This document shows, one piece after another, positions 45,725 to 53,735 of a stretch of DNA of 64,000 bases (its first letter is position 1; each line of letters starts with the position of its first letter). The stretch spans positions 2,046,001 through 2,110,000 of the forward strand of contig NZ_FRAQ01000001.1 of assembly GCF_900142385.1 (NCBI RefSeq). The letters run 5' to 3'. The translations under genes were made by a program, and so were the position numbers. The DNA comes from Marinobacter antarcticus. Its GTDB lineage: Bacteria; Pseudomonadota; Gammaproteobacteria; Pseudomonadales; Oleiphilaceae. A model generated the notes under the pieces. The model was not told the origin of the DNA. It ran no database searches and saw nothing but the letters and a program-made list of their open reading frames with translations.

Positions 45725-46298
45725 AAAACTCAATGCAGTGGTTCTGGGACTTTTGCTTTTGTCCGGTTGCGCGCTGGGGCCTGAACGCGCGGCTGCACCC
45801 GATGAGACGGCTACAGCCACCGGGGAATCGGAAGTGCTTCTGCAGGAGGCCTTTGCCGAAGCGGTTGTGTTAATGGAAAACGGCGACACAGATGAGGCCA
45901 GGCGCCGCTTTGAACAGATGGCCTTGCAGCATCCGCAACGCACAGGCCCCTTGGTCAATCTGGGCGTACTGGCGTTTCAGACGGGTGAAACCGAGCTCGC
46001 CCAGGCCCGGTTCAAGGAGGTGCTTGCCCTGAACCCGGAGCATCCGGTTGCGCTTAACCATCTTGGTGTTATCGCTCGCAATGCTGGCGACTTTCCAACC
46101 GCTGAGCAGCGTTACCGTGAAGCCCTTGCTGCGAATCCGGAATACTTGCCGGCACTGCTCAATCTGGCGTTCCTGCTGGATATTTATCTGGGTGAGCCCG
46201 GGCAGGCTCTGCCATTGTACGAACAGTACAAGGCGCTTGCCACCGAGCCCGACCCGAAACTGGAAGACTGGATATTCGATGCGAAAAACAGAATCTGA
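45711..46298 (+). CDS. Small TPR-repeat lipoprotein
   Basis: 195 residues from the ATG at 45711 with GGAG just upstream. The lipoprotein signal is VVLGLLLLSGCALGP. Three or four canonical TPRs follow (PLVNLGVLAFQTGETELAQ, ALNHLGVIARNAGDFPTAEQ, ALLNLAFLLDIYLGEPGQAL). It resembles small TPR lipoproteins such as PilF in size, but the context is not type IV pili. It is the third TPR protein of the run and probably another scaffold or assembly factor. Confidence 0.8.
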   Translation: MIWDKKLNAVVLGLLLLSGCALGPERAAAPDETATATGESEVLLQEAFAEAVVLMENGDTDEARRRFEQMALQHPQRTGPLVNLGVLAFQTGETELAQARFKEVLALNPEHPVALNHLGVIARNAGDFPTAEQRYREALAANPEYLPALLNLAFLLDIYLGEPGQALPLYEQYKALATEPDPKLEDWIFDAKNRI

Positions 46299-46313
46299 TA
46301 TGAGGGGCTGGCT

Positions 46314-46631
46314 ATGAGGCAGTTGGGCAAATTGGGGCTGCTAGTGGCTATTCCATTGGTTGGCCTTCAGGTCGTTCATGCCCAGGATTCGCGAGTGGAT
46401 TCAGGAGTGGTAACTATTGAGGGCACACGCATTCAGGGTGATCAGGAGGTGCCTACGGTGATGTATCTGGTGCCCTGGCAGCCGCCGGAAGTAGATGAGC
46501 TTCGGGCGCCGGATGAGCAATTGATGGTTGAGCAGACGTTTGCGCCTCTGGAGCGCTACGAATTTCAAAGGCTTGTCCGCTATCATGATGCGTTCAGCAA
46601 CGAACCGGCGACAGTGAAACCGGGTAATTAG
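46314..46631 (+). CDS. Small exported protein, unknown
   Basis: 105 residues with a signal peptide (LLVAIPLVGLQVVHAQDS). The mature part is short and acidic: VDSGVVTIEGTRIQGDQEVP, then VMYLVPWQPPEVDELRAP and QTFAPLERYEFQRLVRYHDA. No family is recognised. GAGGGG precedes the ATG. The VTIEGTRIQGDQEVPTVMYLVPW pattern suggests a small membrane-associated adaptor, but nothing firm can be said. It ends the first block of the run; a 138-bp gap follows before the ExbB gene. Confidence 0.7.
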   Translation: MRQLGKLGLLVAIPLVGLQVVHAQDSRVDSGVVTIEGTRIQGDQEVPTVMYLVPWQPPEVDELRAPDEQLMVEQTFAPLERYEFQRLVRYHDAFSNEPATVKPGN

Positions 46632-46769
46632 TGGGACGTGTGTCACAGTATTGCTGTGCACGAGTGCAAACTACAACAAACCGCAACAAAGACTTCCGCT
46701 AACTTAACCCCTTTGGGGCAGAGCAACGCTTAGACTGATTCAAAACCCGGACCATGGAGTGCCCAGAAA
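46632..46769 (+). promoter_or_regulatory. Spacer before the exbB-type operon
   Basis: The largest gap in the plus-strand run. It holds a small hairpin (CCCCTTTGGGG), two ACAACAAA/GCAACAAA-like A-rich repeats and a GGAG ribosome binding site near the exbB ATG. No convincing -35/-10 pair is seen. It may carry an internal promoter or a partial terminator. Confidence 0.35.
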
Positions 46770-47489
46770 ATGATTGATACCGCCGTTCGCTTCTTTCAGG
46801 AAGGTGGCTTTTTTATGTTTCCGATAGCCATTGTGCTGATTGTCGGACTCATTGTAGCCATTGAGCGATACGTATACCTGTCTGCTCAGAAAATCATCAA
46901 TCGCAGAGACTTCAACCGCCTGCACCCGATGATTGCGAAGCGTGATTTCAAAGGAGCGCTCAATTACGCTCAGGAATCTGGCAGTGCCATGTCCGAGATG
47001 ATCGGTTTTGGCCTGCAGCGACTGGCTCGACGCCAGGGCCGTGAAGACATCGAATACGCCATGGAAGAAGGGCTGCTGGATGTCATGCCGCGCCTAGAAA
47101 AGCGCACTCAGTACCTCGCAACGCTTGCGAACATTGCAACACTGTTGGGCTTGCTGGGCACCATCATCGGCCTGATCGCAGCATTTACCGCTGTTGCTGC
47201 AGCCGATCCTGCGCAAAAAGCCAGCCTGCTTTCACAGAGTATTTCAGTGGCCATGAACACCACGGCGTTCGGCCTTATGTCGGCTATCCCCATCCTTTTG
47301 ATTCATTCTGTTCTGCAAACCAAAACCAATGAAATTGTCGACAGTTTTGAAATGGCGGGCATTAAGGTGCTCAATCTGCTCAGCGATGGTTCCGGCTCCC
47401 GCTCCGGTGCTGCGCCCACAGGGCAAGCTGCATCATCTTCTGCGTCGGCGGCAGCGCCTGCCAGCACTCCCGCCCGCACCCCGGCCTGA
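46770..47489 (+). CDS. ExbB/TolQ/MotA-family proton channel protein
   Basis: 239 residues. Inner-membrane subunit that forms the proton-channel pentamer with ExbD-type proteins. A first membrane segment near the N-terminus (MFPIAIVLIVGLIVAIERYVYL) precedes a cytoplasmic loop. The second and third segments carry family motifs (LATLANIATLLGLLGTIIGLI, then SISVAMNTTAFGLMSAIPIL). A low-complexity Ser/Ala/Pro tail ends it. GGAG precedes the ATG. It is followed by two ExbD genes and a TonB-like gene, so it heads a dedicated motor unit. It resembles motors paired with AgmX/PglI proteins more than the classical iron-uptake ExbB. Confidence 0.92.
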   Translation: MIDTAVRFFQEGGFFMFPIAIVLIVGLIVAIERYVYLSAQKIINRRDFNRLHPMIAKRDFKGALNYAQESGSAMSEMIGFGLQRLARRQGREDIEYAMEEGLLDVMPRLEKRTQYLATLANIATLLGLLGTIIGLIAAFTAVAAADPAQKASLLSQSISVAMNTTAFGLMSAIPILLIHSVLQTKTNEIVDSFEMAGIKVLNLLSDGSGSRSGAAPTGQAASSSASAAAPASTPARTPA

Positions 47490-47513
47490 TAACAAGCTGA
47501 AGGATTTCAGGCT

Positions 47514-48035
47514 ATGAGACGGAAACATCGTCGATTACAGAGCGAGCCGGATCTCGACATTACACCGTTCATGAATCTCATGATCGTGCTTGTGCCGGTG
47601 CTGCTTTTAAATATGGTGTTTGCCCACACCAGCGTTCTGGAACTCAACTTCCCGACCGGCGAAAGCCTTACCCCGGATCAGGTTGAAGAACTTCAGATAC
47701 AGGTTGTTATCCATGCAGACCGTCTGGTGGTTGCGGATAACCAGGGCGGGGTTATCAAGGCCATTGCCCAGAGCGAGGGCGAGTACGATTTCGCTGTGCT
47801 TAAAGATGTCATGAAAGAGATCAAAAGCCGCGTTCCTGATAAGAAAGACGTGATTATCATGCCCTCCCGGGACACCTCCTATCAGGCGCTTGTAACGGTC
47901 ATGGATACGGTCCGGTCCTATGATGCGGTGGTCGCTGGAAACCTTGTGGAGGCAGAACTCTTTCCTGAAATTTCTTTGGGTGACGCGCCGTTAGTGGATG
48001 CGGAAGAAGTGTTGAAAGAAGGGGGGCAATCATGA
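47514..48035 (+). CDS. ExbD/TolR-family protein lacking the conserved transmembrane Asp
   Basis: 173 residues with one membrane segment (MIVLVPVLLLNMVF) and a periplasmic domain of the ExbD fold (IIMPSRDTSYQALVTVMDTVRSY). At the position of the essential proton-carrying Asp of ExbD (PFIDVMLVL in E. coli) this protein has DITPFMNLMIVL, with Asn21. The substitution is read directly from the AAT codon. It overlaps the next ExbD gene by 4 bp (ATGA). The pair may form a hetero-complex in the ExbB channel with only one protonatable Asp. Confidence 0.9.
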   Translation: MRRKHRRLQSEPDLDITPFMNLMIVLVPVLLLNMVFAHTSVLELNFPTGESLTPDQVEELQIQVVIHADRLVVADNQGGVIKAIAQSEGEYDFAVLKDVMKEIKSRVPDKKDVIIMPSRDTSYQALVTVMDTVRSYDAVVAGNLVEAELFPEISLGDAPLVDAEEVLKEGGQS

Positions 48036-48538
48036 AAGAGTCTGCCAAAGCCCGCCGCCTGAAGCGTCATCACAGACGAAACAAGGGCCAGAGCAAGATG
48101 AACCTGGTGTCGCTGATGGACATCTTTACGATTCTTGTGTTCTTCCTGATGGTTAATTCTTCGTCTGATGTGCAGGTACTCAACCAGAGCAGCACCATCA
48201 AACTGCCGGATTCGTCAGCCGTGCAGCCACCCGGTGATGTGCTCGCGCTGACCGTAACCGAGAAGGATATCCTCGTAAACGGGCGCGTGGTGATCAAACG
48301 AGAGGTGCTGCAGGCTCTGGACGGACAGATAGAGCCGGGTTTGAAACAGGAGCTGGATTACCAGGCTAGCCGGTCCGGGCAGCCTGTACCAGAGGCAGGG
48401 CGGGCGATCACTATTCTGGCCGACCGGGAGCTGCCCTACGATTTGCTCAAAAAAATTATGTCTACCTGTGTGGATGCGGGATACGCCAGCATATCTCTGG
48501 CGGTTAACCAAAGCGCAAAAGAGGGAGCCGGAGCATGA
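48032..48538 (+). CDS. ExbD/TolR-family protein with conserved Asp
   Basis: 168 residues. A basic N-terminus (KARRLKRHHRRNKGQSK) is followed by the single membrane segment SLMDIFTILVFFLMV, in which Asp30 is the expected proton-carrying residue. The periplasmic domain carries ITILADRELPYDLLKKIMSTC. It differs clearly from the ExbD gene before it, so the two are not recent duplicates. It overlaps both neighbours by 4 bp (ATGA), indicating one translated unit. Confidence 0.92.
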   Translation: MKESAKARRLKRHHRRNKGQSKMNLVSLMDIFTILVFFLMVNSSSDVQVLNQSSTIKLPDSSAVQPPGDVLALTVTEKDILVNGRVVIKREVLQALDGQIEPGLKQELDYQASRSGQPVPEAGRAITILADRELPYDLLKKIMSTCVDAGYASISLAVNQSAKEGAGA

Positions 48539-49545
48539 CCCGGGGCATGACAGAGTACCGGTACGGCTTACCCTGGAGTCAGGAGCGGGGTGAGCGCAGG
48601 CGTTTGCTGTCCGTGGCGCTGGTGATCGCGCCCCTGTTCGTGATTTTTGCCGGTTATGTAAGCTGGATTGAGTTACCGGAGCGTGATCGACAGGAACGTG
48701 AGGCGTTGCCGCCGCAGTTGGCTAAGCTGGTTATCGAAAAGAAAGAGCCGCCGAAGCAGGTTGTGCCGGAGCCGGAACCAGAACCAGAGAAGAAGCCAGA
48801 AGAGAAACCGGTTGAGCAGGCTAAACCCGAACCTAAACCAGAGCAGAAGCCAGAACCTAAACCGGAGCCGAAACCAGAACCTGAGCCACCAAAGCCCGAG
48901 GTGAAGGCAAAGCCCAAGCCCGAAGCAGTAGCCAAGGCCCGAGAAAAAGCCAAGAGCAGTGGCATTCTGGCGATGGGTAACGAGCTTTCAAAGCTCAGTG
49001 CGCTGGCCAGTTCTGTCAAGCTTGATGCACCGGTGACCCGCACAGCCAAACCGATTGCACGCAAAGCGGGAGACACACTGGCTGCCCGTGCCACGGCTAA
49101 TGTTCGCAGTTCAGGTGTGAATGATGCAGCACTTGAGCGTGAAAGCCGTCAGGTTGCCCTGGCGGAGCGTGAAAGGGCTGAAGTGGCGGAAGTTGAGCGC
49201 GTTGCCGAAGTTAAAGAAGTTGTCCGGCGCGAAAAGCAGGAAACCGCTTCCCGGACACGCAGCAAGGAAGAATTGCGTCGTACGATGGATGCCAATAAAT
49301 CGGCCATTTACAGCATCTACAACCGTGAACTTCGCCGAAAACCGTCGCTTCAGGGCAGTATTACGCCCGAATTGGTGATCGAGCCGAATGGCGCTGTGTC
49401 CCGATGCTCTGTAGTTGAGTCAACACTTGGCGAGCCTGGTCTGGAGAACAAGATCTGTAATCGCCTGCTGCTCGTGGACTTTGGCCCTCGGCCGGGAGTC
49501 GACCAGACGACAATTCGCTACCCGATTGAACTGCTGTCCGGCTGA
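48535..49545 (+). CDS. TonB-like energy-transducing protein with AgmX/PglI C-terminal domain
   Basis: 336 residues. A cytoplasmic N-terminus and one membrane segment (LLSVALVIAPLFVIFAGYVSW, about 23-43) come first. A long Pro-Glu/Lys-Pro spacer (about 75-130) can span the periplasm as in TonB. A charged helical part (EVERVAEVKEVVRREKQETA) follows. The end is an AgmX/PglI-type domain (MDANKSAIYSIYNRELRRKP, SLQGSITPELVIEPNGAVSRC, VDFGPRPGVDQTTIRYPIEL). This fold is the TonB-C counterpart in gliding-type and related systems. The ATG lies at the 4-bp overlap with the ExbD gene. It closes the 15-gene run. Confidence 0.88.
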   Translation: MTRGMTEYRYGLPWSQERGERRRLLSVALVIAPLFVIFAGYVSWIELPERDRQEREALPPQLAKLVIEKKEPPKQVVPEPEPEPEKKPEEKPVEQAKPEPKPEQKPEPKPEPKPEPEPPKPEVKAKPKPEAVAKAREKAKSSGILAMGNELSKLSALASSVKLDAPVTRTAKPIARKAGDTLAARATANVRSSGVNDAALERESRQVALAERERAEVAEVERVAEVKEVVRREKQETASRTRSKEELRRTMDANKSAIYSIYNRELRRKPSLQGSITPELVIEPNGAVSRCSVVESTLGEPGLENKICNRLLLVDFGPRPGVDQTTIRYPIELLSG

Positions 49546-49578
49546 AGCCCATTACACGGCTGATGGCTCTCGATACCG

Positions 49579-49603
49579 CTGGCGCCGGACAGCGCCTGTT
49601 TTC
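49579..49603 (+). terminator. Weak terminator after the TonB-like gene
   Basis: GGCGC (49581-49585) pairs with GCGCC (49592-49596), followed by TGTTTT. A short stem, but the only candidate between this gene and the convergent phaC. Confidence 0.4.
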
Positions 49604-49612
49604 ACCTGCAAT

Positions 49613-51412
49613 TTATTTGGCGGCTTCTGCCGCCTTCACCCGAACATAACTGCCCGGAGCGTCCTCAAGTACGGCAAGCTTGCCGTCTCCGGGCAATCTT
49701 GCGGCAACCTGCTCACCGGCATATTGCTGAATCCACTCCAGCCAGTGTGGCCACCAGGAACCGGGATGCTCTTCTGCGCTTTCGAGCCATTCATCGGCAT
49801 CGGGCTTCATGGGGTCATTCGTCCAGTAGCAATACTTTTCCTTGTAAGGAGGGTTTATGACGCCCGCAATGTGGCCAGAACCGGAAAGCACGAAATGAAC
49901 ATTGCCCCCATGGACCAACGCACCCTTGTAAGTGGCTTTCCATTTGGCGATGTGATCTTGCCGTGCTGAAAGAAAGAACGACGGCACCTCTATTTCACCC
50001 AGATTGATTGTCTCTCCGGCGACAGTAAGAGAGTCGGGCTCTACCAGGCGATTATTGAGATACATCTCCCGCAGGTAAAAGCTGTGCATTTTTGCGGGCA
50101 GGTTGGTGCCGTCGGTATTCCAGTACAGCAGATCAAACGCCGCTGGCTTCTGGCCTTTGAGGTAGCTGTTGGTCCAGAACGACCAGAACAGCTCGTTTTC
50201 TCTCAGTAGATTGAACGTAAATGCCATGGCGCGGCCGTCCAGATAGCCCTTTTTGTCCAGCATGCGTTCAATACCACGGATTGAGTGCTCATTGATGAAC
50301 ACACCAATGCCGCCGGGATCAGAGAAATCCAGCAGACTGGCAAGGTATGTAGCGCTGACAACAGGGTCTTTGCCTTTCTTCTTCATCCAGGCCAGGGCTG
50401 AGCCTAAAAGCGTTCCGCCGATGCAATAACCGATGAGATTCATCTGCTCTTCGCCGGTAGCCGCGGTTACAGCGTCCATGGCCGCTAATGGCCCTTCCAG
50501 CATGTAGTCGTCCCAGCTTTTGTCTCTCAACGCAGGCCCCGGGTTGCGCCAGGATATGATGAAAACCGTCTGGCCCTGGTTTACCAGCCACTGGATAAAG
50601 GAATTCTTGGTGCTCAGATCAAGAATGTAATACTTGTTGATCCAGGGCGGCACGATAAGCAGCGGCCGCTTGCAGACGGTCTCCGTGGAAGGCGTGTACT
50701 GAATGAGCTGCATTAACTCATTCTGAAACACTACTTTTCCGGGCGTTGTCGCCAGATTGCGGCCTACCTCGAATGCGGAGCGATCGGTCATGCCGACGTT
50801 GAATAACTTCGGGTTCTGGCGGAAATCATCAATAAACTGTCGCCCGCCATCGACCAGATTCATGCCTTTGCGTTCCCAGGTTATTTTCAGAGCCTCGGGG
50901 TTTGTCGCCAGGAAGTTGGAGGGGGCGAGTGCACTGGTGAGCTGCCGAGCGTAAAACAGCATTTGTTCACGGCCTCCAGGGGGCATGCCTTCCATGCTTT
51001 CTACCCAATCCAGAAAGGCGCGGGAGTTGATCAGATAGGCCTGATGCAATACATCAAACGGCAGATGCCGATGCCACTCTTCCGCCTTGAAACGCCGATC
51101 ATCGCTATCCGCCTGCGCAACTGGCTCTTTGTCGATCCCGGTCAGCCGGAAAAGAGTGTAAGAACCCAGAGCCGCGTGTTTGCGGGCCAGGTCTAACTCC
51201 GCTTCCATAAAACGCCATGGGTGCAGTAGCAGATCTTTCGCCATGGTGCGGTAGGCATCTGACATTTCTGACACTGTGGAGATCTTGGCGTGGTCCATAA
51301 CGCCAGTATCTCCAAGCAACTTTTCCAAGTGTTGCTGACCTTCGCGTACTTTCGTTTCAAATGTACTGACCAACCGATTAGCGGTTTTTCCAAACTTGTC
51401 CAGACCCAGCAT
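49613..51412 (-). CDS. phaC: Class I poly(3-hydroxyalkanoate) synthase
   Basis: Polymerises 3-hydroxyacyl-CoA into PHA granules in the cytoplasm. The product is 599 residues, the class I size. The lipase-like box is MNLIGYCIGGTLLGSA, with nucleophile Cys330. The catalytic Asp is in LSARQDHIAKW and the catalytic His in SGSGHIAGVINPP. AAAGGAG lies six bases before the ATG. No phaA, phaB, phaP or phaR lies beside it, so the substrate supply genes are elsewhere. It is convergent with the TonB-like gene. Confidence 0.96.
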   Translation of the reverse strand: MLGLDKFGKTANRLVSTFETKVREGQQHLEKLLGDTGVMDHAKISTVSEMSDAYRTMAKDLLLHPWRFMEAELDLARKHAALGSYTLFRLTGIDKEPVAQADSDDRRFKAEEWHRHLPFDVLHQAYLINSRAFLDWVESMEGMPPGGREQMLFYARQLTSALAPSNFLATNPEALKITWERKGMNLVDGGRQFIDDFRQNPKLFNVGMTDRSAFEVGRNLATTPGKVVFQNELMQLIQYTPSTETVCKRPLLIVPPWINKYYILDLSTKNSFIQWLVNQGQTVFIISWRNPGPALRDKSWDDYMLEGPLAAMDAVTAATGEEQMNLIGYCIGGTLLGSALAWMKKKGKDPVVSATYLASLLDFSDPGGIGVFINEHSIRGIERMLDKKGYLDGRAMAFTFNLLRENELFWSFWTNSYLKGQKPAAFDLLYWNTDGTNLPAKMHSFYLREMYLNNRLVEPDSLTVAGETINLGEIEVPSFFLSARQDHIAKWKATYKGALVHGGNVHFVLSGSGHIAGVINPPYKEKYCYWTNDPMKPDADEWLESAEEHPGSWWPHWLEWIQQYAGEQVAARLPGDGKLAVLEDAPGSYVRVKAAEAAK

Positions 51413-51566
51413 ATGCAGCTCCTTTGTTCAGATGGCGGGTAAAGGTACTATTCTCCCTCATGTACATTGACACAATTGTGACGAACATCAATTCGGCTTA
51501 GGGCTTAGGCGCTAATGTGGTCTATAGAGAACCCATAACCGGTGTGAAAAAACCAGGAGACGTTAT

Positions 51567-51887
51567 ATGAGCAATCGCAAAACTGAACTTGAAGCCCTGA
51601 GAGCCGATCTTACTGCGCGGCTGGAACGTTTTGAGGCACATCAGCAGCGTAAAGACGGCGCTCTGGACAAAGATTCTGAGGAACAGGCTCAACAGACTCA
51701 GAACGATGAAGTCGTTGATTCGCTGGAAGAAGAAACCCGGGTCGAGCTGGGCCAGATAAAGACAGCTCTCGATCGCATTGAGCACGGCGTGGGTGATGAA
51801 TGTGAAGTCTGTGGCGAAGCAATTGATCCCAGGAGGCTTCAGGTGCTGCCATACACTACGGTTTGCGTTGACTGCGCCGAAGGCTAA
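51567..51887 (+). CDS. DksA/TraR-type C4 zinc-finger protein
   Basis: 106 residues. The N-terminal two-thirds is a charged coiled-coil hairpin (ELEALRADLTARLERFEAHQ). The C-terminal zinc finger has Cys79, Cys82, Cys100 and Cys103 (C-x2-C-x17-C-x2-C), the DksA/TraR pattern. True DksA is about 150 residues with a longer coiled coil, so this is a short paralogue. It may bind RNA polymerase in the secondary channel. AGGAG lies upstream of the ATG. It is divergent from phaC. Confidence 0.88.
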   Translation: MSNRKTELEALRADLTARLERFEAHQQRKDGALDKDSEEQAQQTQNDEVVDSLEEETRVELGQIKTALDRIEHGVGDECEVCGEAIDPRRLQVLPYTTVCVDCAEG

Positions 51888-51929
51888 ACTGATTTGCCAG
51901 TATAAAAATCAAAAAAGGAGTCTGGTGCC

Positions 51930-53684
51930 GTGAGCCAGTTCGACACGCTGATTATCGGAGGCCGCTATTTCGACGGCACAGGCACCGCGTCCCGTATCGC
52001 ACACGTCGCCGTTCATGAGGGCAGGGTCGCGCAGGTATTTGAGGAGATGCCGGACCTTGCTCTGGCAAGCAAGGTAATTGATGCCAGTGGCTGCTGGGTA
52101 ACGCCGGGGTTTCTGGATACCCATACCCACTATGACGCCGAGTTACTGGTGTCCCCCGCGCTATCGGAATCTGTGCGGCACGGAGTAACAACGGTGCTGA
52201 TTGGCAGTTGCTCTCTCAGCATGGTGTGTTCGGAGGCGGAAGATGCCTCTGATATCTTTACCCGGGTAGAAACGGTGCCACGGGAGAAGGTGCTGCCAAT
52301 CCTGCAGGCTCACAAGAGTTGGAGCACTCCCAGGCAATGGGTCGATTTTATTCGGGATCATCCCCTGGGGCCCAATGTTATAAGCTTCCTCGGCCACAGC
52401 GATCTCCGGACGGCGGTGATGGGCCTGCACAGGGCAACCGACCGGAAGGTAAAACCCACGGCCCGGGAACAGCAGGAGATGGAAAACCTGCTCGAAGAAG
52501 CCCTGCAGGAAGGTTTTCTGGGTTTATCGACCATGTGTCTGAAGTGGGACAAGGTGGATGGTGACCGGGAGTGGTCCAAGAGCCTGCCCAGCACCTACGC
52601 ACGCTGGCATGAAGTCAGCCGGCTCAATCGTCTGCTGCGCCGGTATGATCGAGTACACCAGGGTGCGCCGAATGCCGCTAATCCTCTGCAGGTGACCCAG
52701 TATCTTCGGGAAACCCTGGGTTGGTTGCGCAAACCGCTGAAAACAACCCTCATTGCCATGATTGACCTTAAGGGCAACCCTACGGTCAGGCCCATGGCCA
52801 GTCTGGTGAGCCGGATCGCAAACGGCTTCGGCGGAGATTTTCGTTGGCAGCTGCTGCCAACGCCTTTCACGGTATACGCCGATGGCATGGATATTGTGTT
52901 GTTTGAAGAGTTTGGTGCCGGCGAGATGGCGCTGGACCTTCGTGACCAGCTTGAGCGCAACGAACTGCTGAAAGATGAGGAATACCGCCGCAAATTCCGT
53001 CGGTTCTACCGGGAAAAACTTTCGCCTAGGGTCTGGCAGCGGGATTTTGGTGACGCCATCATTCTTGATTGTCCCGATAAGTCTGTTATTGGGCAGAACT
53101 TCGCTGAGCTGGCTTTAGAGCGCGGCATCCATGTAGTGGACTTCTTCCTCGATATGGTCGTAGCCCACGGCCGTGAACTGCGCTGGTACACCGTCGTGGG
53201 CAATCACCGCAAAGATCGGCTCAAAAAAATGGTTGCCCATCCTGATGCTCTGATAACGTTTTCGGATGCCGGAGCCCACATTCGCAATATGGCTTTCTAC
53301 AACTTGCCCCTGCGTTTTCTCAAGTTGGTTCTCGAAAGTCACGAACAGGGCGAGCCGGTGATGTCCCTTGAAAGGGCGGTGCATCGTCTCACTGGCGAGC
53401 AGGCCGACTGGTTCGGTATAGAAGCGGGACATATCCGGGTGGGTGACCGGGCGGACATTACCGTTCTGGATCCGAAAGGCCTGAGCCAGAATCTGGAGAG
53501 CGTTGAATGGGCCGAAATGGAAAATTTTGGCCTTGAGAGAATGGTTAATCGGGTGCCTGGATGCGTAAAGCACGTACTTATTAATGGCCGCCCGGCAGTG
53601 ACGGACGGTAATCTTGAGCCAGATCTGGGCAAACGCACCGGGTTTGGCTGTTTTTTGCCTGCAGGATATCGCTCTGGTAGCTGA
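51930..53684 (+). CDS. N-acyl-D-amino-acid deacylase-type amidohydrolase
   Basis: 584 residues. A metal-dependent amidohydrolase of the D-aminoacylase (COG3653) type, expected to remove acyl groups from N-acyl-D-amino acids or related amides. The start is a GTG with AAGGAG nine bases upstream. Metal-site motifs are the N-terminal HTHYDAELL (HxH), the conserved Cys in VLIGSCSLSM and the C-terminal FSDAGAHIRNM. ADITVLDP near the end is typical of the small beta domain. No signal peptide is seen. It precedes a DASS transporter on the same strand by about 50 bp, so uptake and hydrolysis may be linked. The real substrate is unknown. Confidence 0.85.
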   Translation: MSQFDTLIIGGRYFDGTGTASRIAHVAVHEGRVAQVFEEMPDLALASKVIDASGCWVTPGFLDTHTHYDAELLVSPALSESVRHGVTTVLIGSCSLSMVCSEAEDASDIFTRVETVPREKVLPILQAHKSWSTPRQWVDFIRDHPLGPNVISFLGHSDLRTAVMGLHRATDRKVKPTAREQQEMENLLEEALQEGFLGLSTMCLKWDKVDGDREWSKSLPSTYARWHEVSRLNRLLRRYDRVHQGAPNAANPLQVTQYLRETLGWLRKPLKTTLIAMIDLKGNPTVRPMASLVSRIANGFGGDFRWQLLPTPFTVYADGMDIVLFEEFGAGEMALDLRDQLERNELLKDEEYRRKFRRFYREKLSPRVWQRDFGDAIILDCPDKSVIGQNFAELALERGIHVVDFFLDMVVAHGRELRWYTVVGNHRKDRLKKMVAHPDALITFSDAGAHIRNMAFYNLPLRFLKLVLESHEQGEPVMSLERAVHRLTGEQADWFGIEAGHIRVGDRADITVLDPKGLSQNLESVEWAEMENFGLERMVNRVPGCVKHVLINGRPAVTDGNLEPDLGKRTGFGCFLPAGYRSGS

Positions 53685-53735
53685 GTTCAGGCATTATTCT
53701 GCCCCGAATGTTCCGAAGTGGAGGGGAGTGTTTGC

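Noticed and set aside
48760..48930. Short-period repeat possibly CRISPR-like or a satellite
   Set aside because: It is the coding sequence of the Pro-Glu-Lys spacer of the TonB-like protein; the repeats are codon-level and have no spacers.
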